Assembly: GCF_051958935.1 (NCBI RefSeq)
Contig: NZ_JBQCFP010000023.1
Location: 1-64,000 of the forward strand
From: Dokdonella_A sp051958935
Lineage (GTDB): Bacteria; Pseudomonadota; Gammaproteobacteria; Xanthomonadales; Rhodanobacteraceae
Direction: 5' to 3'
DNA length: 64,000 nucleotides
Part shown: piece by piece, positions 46,176-56,691 of the stretch
Numbering within the stretch: position 1 is the first letter of the stretch
How the letters are laid out: the number at the start of each line of letters is the position of its first letter
The notes under the pieces: model-generated
The model's database searches: none
Told to the model about the DNA's origin: nothing
The model's input: the letters and a program-made list of their open reading frames with translations, nothing else
Program-made: the position numbers and the translations under genes

Positions 46176-47972
46176 TCAGGCTTGGACGGGCTCCGCGGCG
46201 GTCTCGACCGCGCGGCTCCGCTCGCGCTGTTGCATCGTCCACAATTGGGCGTAGCGTCCGCCGAGCGCAAGCAACTCGTCGTGGCTGCCGCGTTCGACCG
46301 CGCGGCCCTGGTCGAGCACGAGGATCTGGTCGGCGTCGACGATCGTCGACAGGCGGTGCGCGATCACCAGGGTGGTGCGACCGCGCGCAATGCCGTCGAG
46401 TTCGCCCTGGATGATCTTCTCCGTGCGCGTGTCGAGCGCACTGGTCGCCTCGTCGAAGACGAGGATCGCCGGTTTCTTGAGCAGCGTGCGCGCGATCGCG
46501 ACGCGCTGCTTCTCGCCGCCGGAGAGCTTGAGGCCGCGTTCGCCGACGCCGGTGTCGTAGCCCTGCGGCAGCGATTCGATGAAGGCGTGGATGTGCGCGG
46601 CCTTGGCGGCGGCGATCACCTCCTCGCGCGTCGCGTCGGGCCGGCCGTAGGCGATGTTGTAATAGATCGAATCGTTGAACAGCACGGTGTCCTGCGGGAC
46701 GATGCCGATCGCCGCGCGCAGCGATTGCTGCGAGACCGAGCGGATGTCCTGTCCGTCGATCGTGATGCGTCCGCCGCTGACGTCGTAGAAGCGGAACAGC
46801 AGGCGCGCGAGCGTGGACTTGCCCGCGCCGGTCGTGCCGACCACGGCGAGCGTCTTCCCCGCGGGGATGCGGAAGTCGACGTCGGCGAGGATCGGCCGGT
46901 CCGGCGAATAGTGGAAGTCGACGTGCTCGAATCGTACTTCGCCGCCGTCGATCGCGAGCGCCGGAGCGCCGGGCGGATCCTCGACCTCGCGCACTTCGGC
47001 GAGCAGCACGAACATGCGCTCGATGTTGGTCAACGCCTGCTTCACCTCGCGGTAGACCATGCCGAGGTAGTTGAGCGGAATCGACAACTGGATCAGGAAC
47101 GCATTGACGAGCACGAAGTCGCCGAGCGTCATCGTGCCCGCGACGACGCCGCTCGCCGCGCGCCAGAGCAGCAGCGTGAGGCCGATCGCGACGATGCCTG
47201 CCTGGCCGACGTTGAGCACGGCGAGCGTCTTGAGGCTCTTGACCGTCGCGTCCTCGAGCTTGACGAGGCTCGCGTCGTAGCGACCGAACTCGTGCCGCTC
47301 GTTGCCGAAGTACTTGACCGTCTCGTAGTTGAGCAGCGAGTCGACCGCGCGCTCGTTCGCCTCGGTATCGGCCGCGTTGGCCGCGCGGTAGTAGCGCATG
47401 CGCCACTCGGTGATCGAGAACGTGAAGGCGATGTACGCGACCAGCGTGCCGAGAGTGATCGCGGCGAAGCTCCAGTCGAAGCGCGTGATGAGGATGCCGC
47501 AGACGAGCACGACCTCGAGCAGGGTCGGCAGGATCGTGTAGATCGTCCAGTCGAGCAGGTCCGATGTCGCGGTCATGCCGCGTTCGACGTCGCGCGAGAC
47601 GCCGCCGGTGCGGCGGTCGAGATGGAAGCGCAGCGACAATGCATGCAGGTGCTCGAACACGCGCAAGGTGATATTGCGCGAAGTGCGCGCGAGCACGCGG
47701 GCGAACACGATCTGGCGCAGTTCCTGGAACATCGAACTCGACAGGCGCAGCGCGCCGTACGCCATGAGCAGCACGAGCGGGATCAGCAGCGGCTTCGGCG
47801 TGAGATCGAGTGCGTCGATCAGGCGCTGCATGATCAACGGCACGCCGACGTTGGCGAGCTTGGCGGCGACGAGGAACAGCAGCGCGACACCCACGCGCAC
47901 GCGGTAGCGCCACACTTCCGGCCAGAGACGGCGCAGGATCGACAACGTGCTTGCGGGTCGGGGTTCGCTCAT
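46176..47972 (-). CDS. ABC exporter of the Atm1/HMT1 type
   Basis: 598 residues, a half-transporter with fused membrane and ATPase parts. The segment NYETVKYFGNERHEFGRYDA is typical of the Atm1/HMT1 group, which exports glutathione-linked sulfur or metal species. Walker A GTTGAGKST, signature LSGGEKQRVAIARTL, Walker B AILVFDEATSALD. Six helices are predicted in the first 310 residues. The start MSEPRPASTLS is used because AGGGAC lies just upstream and the helices start soon after. In heavy-metal-tolerant bacteria such exporters give resistance, but that is inference. Confidence 0.92.
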   Translation of the reverse strand: MSEPRPASTLSILRRLWPEVWRYRVRVGVALLFLVAAKLANVGVPLIMQRLIDALDLTPKPLLIPLVLLMAYGALRLSSSMFQELRQIVFARVLARTSRNITLRVFEHLHALSLRFHLDRRTGGVSRDVERGMTATSDLLDWTIYTILPTLLEVVLVCGILITRFDWSFAAITLGTLVAYIAFTFSITEWRMRYYRAANAADTEANERAVDSLLNYETVKYFGNERHEFGRYDASLVKLEDATVKSLKTLAVLNVGQAGIVAIGLTLLLWRAASGVVAGTMTLGDFVLVNAFLIQLSIPLNYLGMVYREVKQALTNIERMFVLLAEVREVEDPPGAPALAIDGGEVRFEHVDFHYSPDRPILADVDFRIPAGKTLAVVGTTGAGKSTLARLLFRFYDVSGGRITIDGQDIRSVSQQSLRAAIGIVPQDTVLFNDSIYYNIAYGRPDATREEVIAAAKAAHIHAFIESLPQGYDTGVGERGLKLSGGEKQRVAIARTLLKKPAILVFDEATSALDTRTEKIIQGELDGIARGRTTLVIAHRLSTIVDADQILVLDQGRAVERGSHDELLALGGRYAQLWTMQQRERSRAVETAAEPVQA

Positions 47973-48085
47973 CGGAGTCCCTGAGATTTCGCTGAACGGC
48001 CCCATATGGGGACGCCGGTGTCGTGTGGCAATGCAGGGTAGCAGCGGCGCTATGATCCTGCTCCTCACGATTTGAGGAGAAGATC

Positions 48086-48535
48086 ATGCGCAACCTCGCC
48101 GCAGCCATCGGCACCACCTTGCTGCTCGCCGCCGGTCTCGCCCAGGCCGAACCGGCGACGCCCGCCGCGGCGCTCGCGCGCGAATCGGCACCGCACGGTG
48201 CTCGCGTGTTCTTCGTCGAACCGAAGGACGGCGCGACCGTCGGCCGGGACGTGCAGGTCAAGTTCGGCGTCGAGGGCATCGCGATCGCGCCGGCCACCGA
48301 AGGCAAGCCCGGCACCGGCCACCATCACCTGCTCATCGACGGCGACGAACTGCCGCCGCTCGACGCGCCGATCCCCGCCGACGCGACCCACAAGCACTAC
48401 GGCAAGGGCCAGACCGAAGACACGATCCGCCTCGAACCGGGCACGCATACGCTGCAGCTCGATTTCGCCGACGCCCGTCACGTGCAGTTCGACCCGCCGA
48501 TCGTGTCGCCGAAGATCACCGTGCACGTGAAATGA
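48086..48535 (+). CDS. Secreted DUF4399 protein
   Basis: 149 residues. The signal peptide (AAAIGTTLLLAAGLAQA) is followed by the DUF4399 domain: RVFFVEPKDGATVGRDVQVK, GKPGTGHHHLLID, and HKHYGKGQTEDTIRLEPG. The His-rich stretch might bind metal, but no function is known. GAGGAGA lies 4 bases before the ATG. It diverges from the Atm1-type exporter (113 bp). Confidence 0.9.
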   Translation: MRNLAAAIGTTLLLAAGLAQAEPATPAAALARESAPHGARVFFVEPKDGATVGRDVQVKFGVEGIAIAPATEGKPGTGHHHLLIDGDELPPLDAPIPADATHKHYGKGQTEDTIRLEPGTHTLQLDFADARHVQFDPPIVSPKITVHVK

Positions 48536-48565
48536 GGCCGGCGGGGCAACACGCGTAGAGATTGC

Positions 48566-48739
48566 AACACGAAGCACGCCGAGCACACGCAGAAGGCCCA
48601 GGCGGGATTCTGGTTTTTCCTCCGCGTGCTCCGTGCGCTCGGTGTTTCAGGCTATTCCGTCCGAAGGAACGCGTCGAAGCACGGAGCACATCGGGAAGGA
48701 ATCTTTGATTTTCTTCGTGTGCTCGGTGTGCTTCGTGTT
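48566..48739. repeat. Nested inverted repeat of the CTTCGTGTGCTCGGTG type
   Basis: The left arm AACACGAAGCACGCCGAGCA (48566) and right arm GTGCTCGGTGTGCTTCGTGTT (about 48719-48739) are near-complementary over about 30 bases. A second pair lies inside (GTGCTCCGTGCGCTCGGTG at 48626; CGAAGCACGGAGCACATCGG at 48675). It lies between convergent genes and may act as a bidirectional terminator. Confidence 0.7.
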
Positions 48740-48776
48740 TCAGGCTTTTCTTGCTTCCGCTCCGAAAAACACCCGA

Positions 48777-50582
48777 TCAGTCGATCGGCAGGTCGAGCAT
48801 GAGCTCGCGCGCGTAGCGGACCGGCGGCGAGCCGAACGAGAGCAGCTTGTCGTGGTAGGCGCGCTGGTCGAACGCGGCGCCGGCGCGCTGCTCGGCTTCC
48901 TTGCGCAGGTCGAGATGCTCCTGCCAGCCGACGAAATAGGTCGGCAGCTGCGCCGAGGTGAGTTGCGCCCGCGTCCACTTGCCGGCGGCCTCGCGTTCTT
49001 CCTGGAACGTGCCCACGGTCATGAGCTTCATCGCGTCGTCGCGATTCATGCCGTCGACGTGGATCGCTTGGTCGAGGATCGCATTGGCGATCGCGCGCAG
49101 GTCCCACTTGAGGTGCACGAGGCGATAGAGCGGATCGTGGTCGAGATAGCCTTCGTCCGCCATCACCTTCTCGGCGTAGACGGCCCAGCCCTCGACGAAC
49201 GCGCCCGAATACAGCACCGCACGCAGCGTCGACGGGTACTTGTTCGAATGCCACAGCTGCAGGTAGTGGCCGGGCATCGCCTCGTGGATGGTCAGCTCGT
49301 GGATCGAGCGCGTGTTGTATTCGCGAAGGAACGAGTCGACCTGCTTCTTCGACCAGTCGTCGGGGATCGGCGACACCGCGTAGAACGTGTCCAGCCCCTT
49401 GTCGAGAGGCCCGGGCGGATCGCAGTAGGCGAGCGCGACGCCGCGCTGGAATTCGGGCATCGTGATGATCTTCACCGGCGCGTCGGGCAGCGAAACGATG
49501 CCCTTGTCGCGCACGAATCGGGTCGCCTGCGCCAATGCCGCCTCGGCGGTCGGCAGCACCTTGTCGCGCGCGGGCCGATCCTTGTAGGCGAGTTCGAGCG
49601 CGGCCTGGATCGCCTTCTGCTGCTGCGCTTCCGTCGGATGCTCGGGCAGTGCGGGCGCGTGGCGCTTGCCGGCGAGGACCGTGCGCGCGATCGCGTACAT
49701 CTCCTCGCGCGTGCTCTTCAGCGCCGCTTCGGCGCGCGTGCGGATCTCCTGCCGCGTGAGCGGCGAGTTCAGCGCGAAGGCGAGCTTGGCGTCGTAGAGC
49801 TCCGCGCCGATGCGGAAATCGCCCTTGGCCTGCGGCACGAGTTCGGTATCGAGCCAGTGCTGCTGTTCGTCGACCGCCTTGCGCAGGTCCGACGCCGCCG
49901 CTTCGAGGCGCTCGCGGTCGGCGTCCGGGAGTTCCTTCGCATGGGGCAGGATCAGTCCGTCGACGAGGCTGAGCACGCCCTTGTTCTGCTTCGACACGGT
50001 TTGCGCGTGCACCTTCGGCACCCGGGCCGGATCGAGGTTTGCACGCATCTGCGCGAACAGCGCCGGCAGCTTCTCCATGCGCGCTGTCGCGGCGCGCAGG
50101 CGCTCGGGCAGCGGCGCGAACTCGCGCGCCATGAGGCTGTACAGCGCTCCGCCGGCGAGCTGGCTGTAGAACGTCGGGTCCCACGCCCAGCTGCGCAGCG
50201 TTTCGTTCGCGAAGATGTCCGAGCGCAGCTGGTTGCGCAGCATGCCGTAGTCGACCTGGTTCTCGCGCGACAGCGCGCCGGGGTCGATCGTCCCGAGTTC
50301 GGCGAGCATGCCGCGCGAGAACTCGAGCGAGCGGTGCAGCCCGTCGGCGCTGAGGTCGTCCAGTTCGCCGTCATGGCGGTGGTCGCCGACCGTCGTCGCT
50401 GTGACCGGGCTTGCCGCCATCGTGCCGTCGAGCCAGCGTTGCGAGAGCGCGGCGAACCGCTCGTCGGCGGAAACCACCGTCGCCGCGGGGGCGGTCGCGG
50501 CGTCGCCGTCGTGACGCGATGTTTGCGGCGCGCAGGCGGCGAGGGCGAGACAGACCGACAATGCAACCAGGGTGCGTGACAT
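48777..50582 (-). CDS. DUF885 family lipoprotein (possible metallopeptidase)
   Basis: 601 residues. A lipobox is visible (LALAAC, acylated Cys near residue 18), so it is a membrane-anchored lipoprotein. The DUF885 core includes HELTIHEAMPGHYLQLWHSN, a zinc-protease-like HExxxGH (H-E-A-M-P-G-H), and GWAVYAEKVMADEGY. The family is predicted to contain metallopeptidases; activity is inferred. The start MSRTLVALSVCLA is used because GGAG lies 5 bases upstream. It follows the CpdB-type gene by 51 bp on the same strand. Confidence 0.92.
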   Translation of the reverse strand: MSRTLVALSVCLALAACAPQTSRHDGDAATAPAATVVSADERFAALSQRWLDGTMAASPVTATTVGDHRHDGELDDLSADGLHRSLEFSRGMLAELGTIDPGALSRENQVDYGMLRNQLRSDIFANETLRSWAWDPTFYSQLAGGALYSLMAREFAPLPERLRAATARMEKLPALFAQMRANLDPARVPKVHAQTVSKQNKGVLSLVDGLILPHAKELPDADRERLEAAASDLRKAVDEQQHWLDTELVPQAKGDFRIGAELYDAKLAFALNSPLTRQEIRTRAEAALKSTREEMYAIARTVLAGKRHAPALPEHPTEAQQQKAIQAALELAYKDRPARDKVLPTAEAALAQATRFVRDKGIVSLPDAPVKIITMPEFQRGVALAYCDPPGPLDKGLDTFYAVSPIPDDWSKKQVDSFLREYNTRSIHELTIHEAMPGHYLQLWHSNKYPSTLRAVLYSGAFVEGWAVYAEKVMADEGYLDHDPLYRLVHLKWDLRAIANAILDQAIHVDGMNRDDAMKLMTVGTFQEEREAAGKWTRAQLTSAQLPTYFVGWQEHLDLRKEAEQRAGAAFDQRAYHDKLLSFGSPPVRYARELMLDLPID

Positions 50583-50633
50583 GGGAACTCCGTATCGTCT
50601 TCGCCCGCGTGCGCGCGGCGGCAACCGCCGACT

Positions 50634-52673
<2,040 letters not shown>

Positions 52674-52787
52674 GGCGTCGGGCATTCCGGGGGAAGCAGG
52701 CATTCTGCCTGCAATCGACGACCGTAGACACCGGCGCCCCGCGGCTCCGGTAAACTTGCGCGCCGTTCAACCCGAAGCCGATCCACG

Positions 52788-54188
52788 ATGACCGTCCGCA
52801 CCCGATTCGCCCCCAGTCCCACCGGCTACCTGCACATCGGTGGCGCGCGCACTGCGCTGTACTGCTGGCTTGAAGCGAAGCATCGCGGCGGCGAGTTCAT
52901 CCTGCGCATCGAGGACACCGACCGCGAGCGTTCGACCGAGGCCGCGGTGCAGGCGATCCTCGACGGCATGACCTGGCTCGGGCTTTCGCACGACGAGGGG
53001 CCGTATTACCAGACCCTGCACATGGACCGCTACCGTGCGGTCGCCGAGGACCTGCTCAAGGCCGGCAAGGCGTACTACGCCTACGAATCGAAGGAAGAAA
53101 TCGAGGCGATGCGCGCCGAGGCGATGGCGAAGGGACTCAAGCCCCGCTACGACGGCCGCGCGCGCGAGCAGAACCTGCCATGTCGCGACGATCCGAACCG
53201 CGTGCTGCGCTTCAAGAACCCGACGGCGGGCAGCGTCGTGTTCGACGACAAGGTCAAGGGCCGCGTCGAATGGTCCAACGAGGAACTCGACGACCTCGTC
53301 CTGATCCGTTCGGACGGCTACCCGACCTACAACTTCGCCGTCGTCGTCGACGACATCGACATGAAGATCACCGACGTGATCCGCGGCGACGACCACGTCA
53401 ACAACACGCCGCGCCAGGTCAACATCTACCACGCGCTCGGCGCGGCGGTGCCGAGCTTCGCCCACCTGCCGATGATCCTCGGCCCGGACGGCCAGAAGCT
53501 GTCCAAGCGCCACGGCGCGGTGAGCGTGATGCAGTACCGCGACGATGGCTTCCTGCCGCACGCGTTGCTCAACTATCTCGTGCGCCTCGGCTGGTCGCAC
53601 GGCGACCAGGAGATCTTCACGCGCGAGGAGATGATCCAGCTGTTCGATGCGGCCGACGTCAACAAGTCGGCCTCGCGCTTCGATCTCGAGAAGCTGTCAT
53701 GGCTGAACCAGCAGTACCTCAAGAACGACGACCCGCTCGAACTCGCGCCACACTTCGAATGGCAGCTGCGCGCGGCCGGCATCGATCCGCGCGAGGGACC
53801 CGATCCCGTCGATGTCATCGTCGCGTTGCGCGACCGTGCGCGCACGCTGAAGGAGATGGCCGAGAAGGCGCGCGTCTGGTACGCGCCGCTCGAAGGTTAC
53901 GACGAACAGGCCGTCGCCAAGCACCTCAGGACCCCGACCGCGCGCGCGGCGCTCGAAGCTGCGCATGCGCAGTTCGCGGCGCTGGCCGAATGGAAGGTCG
54001 AGGCGATCCACGCGGCGATCGAAGCCGCCGCGGCGGCGATCGGCGAGGGCATGGGCAAGATCGCCCAGCCGCTGCGCGTCGCGCTGACCGGTACGCAGGT
54101 GTCGCCGTCGATCGACCACACCGTATTCCTCGCCGGCCGCGACGAGGCGCTGCGGCGCATCGAGGCGGCGCTCCCGAAAACCGGCTGA
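52788..54188 (+). CDS. gltX: Glutamyl-tRNA synthetase
   Basis: 466 residues. Class I synthetase with HIGG (H16-G19, the HIGH motif) and KLSKR (K237-R241, the KMSKS motif), both intact, and the usual RFAPSPTGYLHIGGARTALY start. It charges tRNA-Glu, one of which (UUC) lies in this window. It precedes the zinc-ribbon gene by 9 bp. Confidence 0.97.
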   Translation: MTVRTRFAPSPTGYLHIGGARTALYCWLEAKHRGGEFILRIEDTDRERSTEAAVQAILDGMTWLGLSHDEGPYYQTLHMDRYRAVAEDLLKAGKAYYAYESKEEIEAMRAEAMAKGLKPRYDGRAREQNLPCRDDPNRVLRFKNPTAGSVVFDDKVKGRVEWSNEELDDLVLIRSDGYPTYNFAVVVDDIDMKITDVIRGDDHVNNTPRQVNIYHALGAAVPSFAHLPMILGPDGQKLSKRHGAVSVMQYRDDGFLPHALLNYLVRLGWSHGDQEIFTREEMIQLFDAADVNKSASRFDLEKLSWLNQQYLKNDDPLELAPHFEWQLRAAGIDPREGPDPVDVIVALRDRARTLKEMAEKARVWYAPLEGYDEQAVAKHLRTPTARAALEAAHAQFAALAEWKVEAIHAAIEAAAAAIGEGMGKIAQPLRVALTGTQVSPSIDHTVFLAGRDEALRRIEAALPKTG

Positions 54189-54197
54189 GGACCACGC

Positions 54198-54596
54198 ATG
54201 GCGCTCGACACCTGCATCAGCACGTTCCTGTCGCTCGATGCGAACGATCCGGATGCGGCGCCCGCCGCACTGCAGACCTGCATGCAGGCATTGCTCGATC
54301 CGACCCTGTGGCAGTGGGTGATCGGCATCACGTTCGCCTGCGCGGCGGTCGGCCTGCTGGTCGGCTGGGTGCGCGGCCGTTGGCTCGCAGGCCTCCTCTG
54401 GGGCGCTGCACTCGGCCCGATCGGCTGGCTCGTCGTACTACTGTCGAAGTCGGGCCTGGTCGAGTGCCCCGAATGCGGCAAGGGGAACGTGCCGCGCGCG
54501 AAGGCGTGCCGGCATTGCGGCGTCAACCTCGCTGCGGCGGCGGCGCGATCCGAACGCTCCGCGCTCAAGCGCGTCGACCGCAGCCGTGGCTGGTGA
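54198..54596 (+). CDS. Small membrane protein with zinc-ribbon
   Basis: 132 residues. Two hydrophobic segments (LWQWVIGITFACAAVGLLVG and LAGLLWGAALGPIGWLVVLL) are followed by a zinc ribbon with two CxxC pairs (CPECGKGNVPRAKACRHCG) and a basic tail. Function unknown. It starts 9 bp after gltX, so it is probably co-transcribed, and 109 bp before zur. A link to zinc supply is only suggested by this position. Confidence 0.85.
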   Translation: MALDTCISTFLSLDANDPDAAPAALQTCMQALLDPTLWQWVIGITFACAAVGLLVGWVRGRWLAGLLWGAALGPIGWLVVLLSKSGLVECPECGKGNVPRAKACRHCGVNLAAAAARSERSALKRVDRSRGW

Positions 54597-54705
54597 GCCG
54601 GCCTTTTTTCCTCCGCGCGCGCCCGCATCTCGATGTCGACCGTGGCAGCGCAGGCCATCGCCTAGCGCGGCGCGCTAAGATGAATCGCTGCCAGGTCCCT
54701 ACGCC

Positions 54706-55200
54706 ATGAGCCACCCGAGCCGCCACAGCCATCACGAGCACGAGCACGATGCCAGCGCCTTCGTCGGCGCGGTTTCGAGCGCGTGCGAGCTGCGCGGCCT
54801 GCGCCTGACACCGCTGCGCCTGCGCGTGCTCGAACTCATCGCGGCCGAGGAAAAACCGGTCAAGGCCTACGACCTGCTCGATCGCCTCAAGGACGAGAAC
54901 GGCAGCGCGGCGCCGCCGACGGTCTATCGCGCGCTCGATTTCCTGCTCGAAAACCGCTTCATCCACAAGCTCGAATCGATCAACGCCTACGTCGGCTGCC
55001 ACCATCCGAACGAAGCGCACCAAGTGCCGTTCCTCATCTGCGACGTCTGCGCGGCGGCGGTCGAAGTCTGCGACGAACGCGTTTCGCGGCTGCTCACCGA
55101 GCAGGCGAAGGAACGCGGTTTCCGCCCGCGCGCACAGACGCTCGAAGTGCACGGCGTTTGCGCGGGCTGCCGCGCGACGATCGCGCAGGCGCAGGACTGA
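54706..55200 (+). CDS. zur: Zinc uptake regulator Zur (Fur family)
   Basis: 164 residues. A His-rich N terminus (HSHHEHEHD) is followed by the winged helix (RLTPLRLRVLELIAAEEKPV, then PPTVYRALDFLLENRFIHKL). The structural zinc site is in CDVC and CAGC, with a regulatory-site motif VGCHHPNEAHQVPFL. Fur proteins normally read HHDH where this has CHHPNEAH, the Zur pattern. It represses zinc-import genes when zinc is plentiful. No obvious znuABC is in the window. Confidence 0.92.
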   Translation: MSHPSRHSHHEHEHDASAFVGAVSSACELRGLRLTPLRLRVLELIAAEEKPVKAYDLLDRLKDENGSAAPPTVYRALDFLLENRFIHKLESINAYVGCHHPNEAHQVPFLICDVCAAAVEVCDERVSRLLTEQAKERGFRPRAQTLEVHGVCAGCRATIAQAQD

Positions 55201-55204
55201 TCCT

Positions 55205-55451
55205 CAGCGGGTGAGTTCCGGCCGCGAAGGAGCGGTCGATGACGTGCGTGCTGGCGAAGTCGTCGGCGAGGGTCGACCGCCATGCGGATCGAGGAGCTGC
55301 CGACGAAGACGCCGTCACGGCGCCGGCGGCGCGACGCGGTCCGCCGCTTCGAAGCTGGCGATGTCGACGTCGCACGACGGCGCCGGCGCTTCCGCGCCGA
55401 CGGCCACGGCGGGCATCAACACGGCACGAGGCGGGCGATCCGACGCATCAT
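55205..55451 (-). pseudogene. Broken SGNH/GDSL hydrolase gene, 5' fragment
   Basis: An ATG at 55451 overlaps the MalK-type stop as ATGA and begins MMRRIARLVPC. After a shift the frame gives a signal-peptide-like VLMPAVAVGAEAPAPS and CDVDIASFEAADRVAPPAP. A further shift gives DGVFVGSSSIRM, where GSSSI is the SGNH block I motif, and another gives STLADDFASTHVIDRSF. Similarity then stops, about 80 residues in, near the zur stop. So three frameshifts and a truncation. In related bacteria this would be a secreted carbohydrate esterase, but the assignment is from motif recognition only. Confidence 0.6.
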
Positions 55452-56560
55452 GCCGCGTCCTCGTCGATGCGCAGCTCGCTGTCGCGTTCGAAGAAGTGCA
55501 TGTGCGCCGCGTCGTAACCGAGCCGCAGTTCGTCGCCGGCGGCCGGCAGGCCGTGCGGCGGCAGGCGCACGACGAGGTCGCAGCCGCCGCAGCGGAGATT
55601 GAGGAACGCTTCGTTGCCGACCGGCTCGACCGCTTCGACACGCGCGGGCAGGGCGGCGGCATCGCCCCCGCGTGCGACGTGGAGGTGCTCCGGCCGCAGC
55701 CCGGCGATGATCTCGCGACCGACGCGTGCGCGCAGTTTCGCCTGCAGCGCGGGCGACGGCGCGAGCGCGAGCTCGATGCCGTCGGCGACGCGCACGCGCA
55801 AGGCGCCGTCGCGTTCCAGCAGCGGTCCCTGCAGGAGGTTCATCTTCGGGCTGCCGAGGAAGGTCGCGACGAACGTGTTCGCCGGGCGCTCGTACAGGCG
55901 CATCGGCGCATCGATCTGCTGCACGCGACCGTCGCGCATGACGACGATGCGCTGGCCGAGCGTCATCGCTTCGATCTGGTCGTGCGTCACGTAGATCATC
56001 GTCGCGCCGAGGGCGCGATGGAGCTTGGCGATCTCGACGCGCGTGGACAGGCGCAGTTGCGCGTCGAGGTTCGACCGCGGCTCGTCGCGCAGGACCACCG
56101 CCGGCTGGCGCACGAGCGCTCGGCCGAGCGCGACGCGCTGGCGCTGGCCACCGGAAAGCTGCGCGGGCTTGAGCGGCAGCAGCCGGCCGAGATCGAGCAT
56201 CGCCGCGGCTTCGGCGACGCGGCGCTCGCGTTCACCCTTCGGCGTGCCGCGCAGCCTGAGGCCGAATGCGAGGTTCTCCGCGACGCTCATGTGCGGGTAG
56301 AGCGCGTAGTTCTGGAACACCATCGCGATGTCGCGCTCGCGGGGCGAAACCTCGTTGACGACGCGATCGCCGATCGAGAGCGTGCCCGACGTGATCGTTT
56401 CGAGGCCGGCGACCATGCGCAGCAGCGTCGACTTGCCACAGCCGGACGGACCGACCAGCACGAGCATCTCGCCGTGCCCGACTTCGAAGTCGGCGTCCGC
56501 GACGCCGACGTAGCCGTTCTCGTAGACCTTGCGGACGTGCTCGAACCGGACCTTCGCCAT
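55448..56560 (-). CDS. MalK/UgpC-type sugar ABC transporter ATPase, without its permease partners
   Basis: 370 residues. Walker A GPSGCGKST (37-45), signature LSGGQRQRVALGRAL, D-loop SNLD, and a C-terminal OB/TOBE regulatory part (IIAGLRPEHLHVARGGDAAA). The Walker B region reads VVLRDEPRSNLD where the family has LLDEPLSNLD, so two Leu are replaced by Arg while the catalytic D-E pair is kept. Such ATPases can serve several permeases in trans. It diverges from the beta-glucosidase gene across a LacI-type operator. Its stop overlaps the broken SGNH gene. Confidence 0.93.
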   Translation of the reverse strand: MAKVRFEHVRKVYENGYVGVADADFEVGHGEMLVLVGPSGCGKSTLLRMVAGLETITSGTLSIGDRVVNEVSPRERDIAMVFQNYALYPHMSVAENLAFGLRLRGTPKGERERRVAEAAAMLDLGRLLPLKPAQLSGGQRQRVALGRALVRQPAVVLRDEPRSNLDAQLRLSTRVEIAKLHRALGATMIYVTHDQIEAMTLGQRIVVMRDGRVQQIDAPMRLYERPANTFVATFLGSPKMNLLQGPLLERDGALRVRVADGIELALAPSPALQAKLRARVGREIIAGLRPEHLHVARGGDAAALPARVEAVEPVGNEAFLNLRCGGCDLVVRLPPHGLPAAGDELRLGYDAAHMHFFERDSELRIDEDAA

Positions 56561-56637
56561 CGGCTGCCTGTAGGGGTGTGGATGCCCGACGCGTCCAAGA
56601 TAGCTGCACATCCCGGACCGCTTGCGCTATCCTGCAA

Positions 56638-56651
56638 TGTAATCGTTTTCA
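56638..56651. promoter_or_regulatory. LacI-family operator upstream of the beta-glucosidase-ED cluster
   Basis: TGTAATCGTTTTCA fits the LacI/GalR-family consensus TG-N-AA-N-CG-N-TT-N-CA at every fixed position. It lies 40 bp before the beta-glucosidase ATG and 77 bp before the MalK-type ATG, so it can control both. The cognate regulator is not in the window. Confidence 0.75.
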
Positions 56652-56691
56652 CGCCGCGAATTCCAGCGGTGCGGACAGGCAGGGAAGGGTG

